In this document: positions 6,406-8,709 of the stretch, in pieces
Layout: each line of letters opens with the position of its first letter
How positions within the stretch are numbered: position 1 is the first letter of the stretch
Source of the DNA: Xanthobacteraceae bacterium
GTDB taxonomy: Bacteria > Pseudomonadota > Alphaproteobacteria > Rhizobiales > Xanthobacteraceae
Direction: 5' to 3'
DNA length: 8,709 nt
Assembly (NCBI GenBank): GCA_030043175.1
Contig: JASHYD010001093.1
Span: forward strand, 1-8,709
Program-made: the position numbers and the translations under genes
The notes under the pieces: model-generated
The model's input: only the letters and a program-made list of their open reading frames with translations
The model's database searches: none
Told to the model about the DNA's origin: nothing

Positions 6406-6726
6406 CGGCGCTGTTTCACGTCGGTCAACGATCAACTCAAATCAAGACGTCCGAATCGAGTCACTTTCAGACCAAATCGGATGCAGTGTCCTTGCGCTTC
6501 CGTTGGTCTCGTCCCCCTACGGGAGCTGCCGTTCTGGGTTTGGCAAGCAAGGTCGGCGCGGAAGGCTCGTCTACACTTTAGTTCGGGCCAGTAAGCATTT
6601 CGGTTAGGTTCGTCGAGCCCGCTGCGCGTATGGATGGGCCCGCGCTGGGCTGGCTTCTGGCGCGCTACGGGGTGCGCTCGTTGCCGGGCTGCTTGCGGTC
6701 CTGAGTTTAAGCGGCGCCACTCTGCG
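6406..6726. other. Non-coding or degraded stretch after the second LysR gene
   Basis: No supported gene is seen in these 320 bases. A minus-strand frame of 99 codons spans most of it but has no recognisable motif. A plus-strand frame around 6630-6750 reads as a short hydrophobic run (ALVAGLLAVLSLSGATLRSL), which could be the end of a membrane protein, but it has no start and no identifiable family. Probably relic DNA. Confidence 0.4.
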
Positions 6727-6755
6727 TTCACTCAAGCGCTTGCGGACGCTATAAT
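6727..6755 (+). promoter_or_regulatory. Sigma-70-like promoter
   Basis: A perfect TATAAT at 6750-6755 lies 17 bases after TTCACT (6727-6732), which matches four of six positions of the -35 consensus. Transcription would begin near 6762 and run towards the GTG at 6862. A small inverted repeat, ATTCG (6802-6806) with CGAAT (6813-6817), lies downstream and could be an operator. A perfect -10 is notable in GC-rich DNA, but its use is unproven. Confidence 0.35.
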
Positions 6756-6861
6756 TCATTTCAATTGTACCTAGTTGGCGGCTCCGTTCTAATACTGCGC
6801 CATTCGAGCAAGCGAATTCGTAGTGAGGCTGCTCGCAAAGAGATGAAGTCGTGAGGCAGAT

Positions 6862-6897
6862 GTGAGCGCGGAGCGCCCCATCATCATCGTTGGCGGC
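6862..6897 (+). pseudogene. Possible N-terminal scrap of a dinucleotide-binding (FAD) enzyme
   Basis: GTG 6862, preceded by GAGG at 6853-6856, begins VSAERPIIIVGG. This is the typical first strand and the beginning of the GxGxxG loop of FAD-dependent oxidoreductases and monooxygenases. After the second Gly the expected GGPVGL-like continuation is absent and the open frame (to 7224) shows no further family resemblance, with an Arg-rich, proline-rich end. Either the gene was cut here or the match is chance over only 12 residues. No function can be assigned. Confidence 0.25.
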
Positions 6898-7265
6898 GTC
6901 CGAGCGCGAGTGCGGCCGTCAGCCCACCGAGCCCGGGGCGCGATTCTCTACGTTCTCTATGCCGAGCCGGACAGACCGCTCTCGCCAACTTCTTGTCCGA
7001 TCCGCGGCGGCCCGATCAACACGACGTTGAACGTGACGACGACGACGGCGCACTTGGGCCCGGCCGGTCCTCACCTGTTCATCGCCTCGGCCGCCCGCGA
7101 GCCCTTGAACAAAAGCGATAACGAACGTTCGGGGTGCTCTCGACCGCCGGGGGGCATGGAAAGGTCGAATCGGGCGCGGTCGGGTCGAGCGTGGAGGTTC
7201 TTGACAAGGTCCCCGCGCATATAAGGCCATTTGCCACGCTGGGTACGATCCGCGGGAGCGTCAGG
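6898..7265. other. Unassigned stretch with faint transporter-like reading on the minus strand
   Basis: No complete gene is seen. On the minus strand, between about 7060 and 6955, one frame reads VVVVTFNVVLIGPPRIGQEV followed by GESGLSGSA and a stop. This loosely resembles the first helix and following loop of DHA2-type drug transporters (pattern VTIVNVALPRIG), but no start and no continuation are found. A GAC-rich run at 7034-7046 is a simple short repeat. The plus strand is open from 6862 to 7224 without motifs. Confidence 0.25.
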
Positions 7266-8709
7266 TCAGATCGAGCTGAGAATTTGCGCCGCGGTACGCA
7301 GGTCCTTGGAATTGAAGCCTTGCTTGAAGGTCTCGTAGACTGGCGCCAACACGGCTCGCGCCCTCGTCCCTTCATCGCGGGCTACGTACCGCTCGGCGAG
7401 ACTGGTTGCGATTCGCAACCGCCACGCCAATGCACCTTGCTCCTTGGCAAGCACGTCAGCCTGCTGGAGAAGGCGCAATCCGACAGCATCATCCACCCGG
7501 GCCGCAGCAAGCCGCATGAGTTCAGCGGAACACCAGGAGGTGTGACGCACTGCACGGGGCTTGATGTCTTCACCCGCGAAGCTTGGCCATAGCGTAGCGA
7601 AGATATCCTTCTGCGCTGGAATCATCCGACCAAGCAAGTTCGCGGAGACAGCGGCATCGTGCGGATTGTCCATCGCACTACGGTACATCTTGGCCCATTC
7701 ATTCCAGTGCTCGAAGGTCTTTTCCGAATGGGCCATCGCAATGGCAGTGAACCGGTTTGCATTTTCCGTATCGCCAGACCAGATCGCCACGGGGCAAAGG
7801 TTGAAAGTGATCGCCCAGCAAAGCGACTGCGCGTGATCGACTGCCAGTCCCCGCGCCAAGCACTCTTCGGCCACGACCATAGCGTCGTCGGCCCTCCCGA
7901 GGATCCAGAGGATGCGCGAGCGAATTCCTATTCCCGCCGTGACATCGTCGATCGAATAAGCATCGAGTTGTTTCGCGACGCCCAATGGAGGCGTGAGCGC
8001 TCGATCGATCTCCCTCAAGGCGTTCCGCTGCTCCCCGTTATCGTGCAGGGCGCGCGCAAGCATGCGGTGACGGCGGGTGCGGTTCTGACGCTCGGGGGCG
8101 GCGGCGCATGCCTCTCCAAACTGTCGCGCGAAGTCCATCTCGGCGCGGTAATTCCCCCAATTGCCGGACACGCCATATAGCATCCACAAAATAGCGAGTT
8201 CCTGCGGCCCGGAGGGGAGCTTGCGCGCCACGGCGAGCGCGCGCTTCAGCCGGGCCATAACGTCGTTCGTCGGTCCGCCGTCGAAGTATTGCGCAAGGGC
8301 GATTCCGATTTCGAGCGCAAGTTCGTCTCTCATGCGACGGGGCTGGAGCTTCAGGACGTGCCGGAGGGCGGGCTCGAGATACTGTTGATGCTCGATGAGG
8401 CGCGATCCCAGCATCCAGAAAGGAAGCGCTTTGGAAATTAGCTCGACGCCGGCGGTCGGGTCCCTCCCGTCGATCAGTGCCCAGTCAAGACAAGCCCGCG
8501 CGTTGTCCAGATTTCGGACACAACAGGCCAACCAGCTCAGCCGTGCGGTATCCTGCCTTGTCGACGCATTCGTGTACTGTTCCGTGACATATCCCGCCAG
8601 AGCCTGGAACGCCAAGTCAAATTCCCCGGCCTCGACCAGTTTCGCTTTGGAATACGCGCGTACGGTCTCGGAAAGTCGATAGCGCGCGCCCTCGTCGGTT
8701 ACTTTGGCA
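7266..8709 (-). CDS. C-terminal part of a large winged-helix/ATPase regulator (COG3903-like), partial
   Basis: The last ~480 residues of a large regulator whose start lies beyond the right edge. Counting from the edge, the first residues read ARYRLSETVRAYSKAKLVEAGE, the hallmark segment (RYRLLETxRAYAxEKL) after the ATPase domain of COG3903-type proteins, which combine an N-terminal winged helix, an NB-ARC-like ATPase and a C-terminal helical repeat region. The remainder is all-helical and TPR-like, rich in Ala, Leu and paired Trp/Cys, for example NLDNARACLDWAL, LWMLYGVSGNWGNYRAEMDFA and ILWILGRADDAMVVAEECLA. A TTG at 8615 is an internal codon, not the start. The frame is intact to its TGA at 7268-7266. 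Such proteins are thought to sense signals through the repeat region and activate transcription; the target here is unknown. No terminator is evident just after the stop. Confidence 0.8.
   Translation of the reverse strand, partial: AKVTDEGARYRLSETVRAYSKAKLVEAGEFDLAFQALAGYVTEQYTNASTRQDTARLSWLACCVRNLDNARACLDWALIDGRDPTAGVELISKALPFWMLGSRLIEHQQYLEPALRHVLKLQPRRMRDELALEIGIALAQYFDGGPTNDVMARLKRALAVARKLPSGPQELAILWMLYGVSGNWGNYRAEMDFARQFGEACAAAPERQNRTRRHRMLARALHDNGEQRNALREIDRALTPPLGVAKQLDAYSIDDVTAGIGIRSRILWILGRADDAMVVAEECLARGLAVDHAQSLCWAITFNLCPVAIWSGDTENANRFTAIAMAHSEKTFEHWNEWAKMYRSAMDNPHDAAVSANLLGRMIPAQKDIFATLWPSFAGEDIKPRAVRHTSWCSAELMRLAAARVDDAVGLRLLQQADVLAKEQGALAWRLRIATSLAERYVARDEGTRARAVLAPVYETFKQGFNSKDLRTAAQILSSI

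Noticed and set aside
7034..7046. Short GAC repeat as a microsatellite or CRISPR-like unit
   Set aside because: Only a few triplets, no spacers, no repeat units elsewhere; nothing resembling a CRISPR array is in the window.
7201..7225. TTGACA followed by TATAAG as a promoter
   Set aside because: The spacer is only 13 bases, too short for normal sigma-70 use, and no gene begins downstream on the plus strand.

Overview
The window is GC-rich and looks like accessory DNA from an alphaproteobacterium, probably of the Rhizobiales/Bradyrhizobium kind. This is inferred from the TrbB/TrbC proteins, the LysR regulators and the base composition; no ribosomal marker is present to fix the taxon. It reads as a mosaic: a broken conjugation locus, an intact two-gene hydrolase operon with decayed regulators, several short gene scraps, and the 3' part of a large regulator running off the right edge.

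Left block (about 1-1444, minus strand): the start of a Trb-type type IV secretion (mating-pair formation) cluster transcribed towards position 1. trbB, the VirB11-type ATPase, is a pseudogene with a one-base frameshift and loss of its C-terminal third. trbC, the pilin, is intact. It is translationally coupled to a 137-codon protein consisting of little more than the DNA-binding domain IV of DnaA. A 12-bp direct repeat brackets that small gene, and an ATG that could start trbD lies at the very left edge. From 1445 to about 2299 no convincing gene is seen, apart from a weak possible protein scrap.

Central block (about 2300-5435): a LysR-family regulator gene on the minus strand, wrecked by about six small indels, faces an intact plus-strand pair. 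The pair is a Tat-exported metallo-beta-lactamase-fold hydrolase (3326-4300) and a Tat-exported alpha/beta hydrolase (4488-5267). A perfect 8-bp inverted repeat at 3203-3224 in the divergent region is a good LysR operator candidate. Just after the second hydrolase lies the first ~40 codons of an FMN-dependent NADH-azoreductase-like gene, cut off and followed at once by a second LysR gene (5451-6405). That gene is full length except for a single-base frameshift. The two enzymes would act outside the cytoplasm on ester, lactone or similar bonds, and the azoreductase may once have completed a small detoxification or catabolic operon.

Right block (6406-8709): about 850 bp without a clear gene. 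It holds a promoter-like sequence, a 12-residue dinucleotide-binding start, and a faint minus-strand resemblance to a drug-efflux transporter. From 7266 to the right edge runs the C-terminal ~480 residues of a large winged-helix/ATPase-type (COG3903-like) regulator on the minus strand; its DNA-binding and ATPase domains lie outside the window.

Most lesions are single-base losses, several of them in short homopolymers, so some could be sequencing errors. The trbB deletion, the azoreductase truncation and the dense damage in the first LysR gene are harder to explain that way and argue for real decay.
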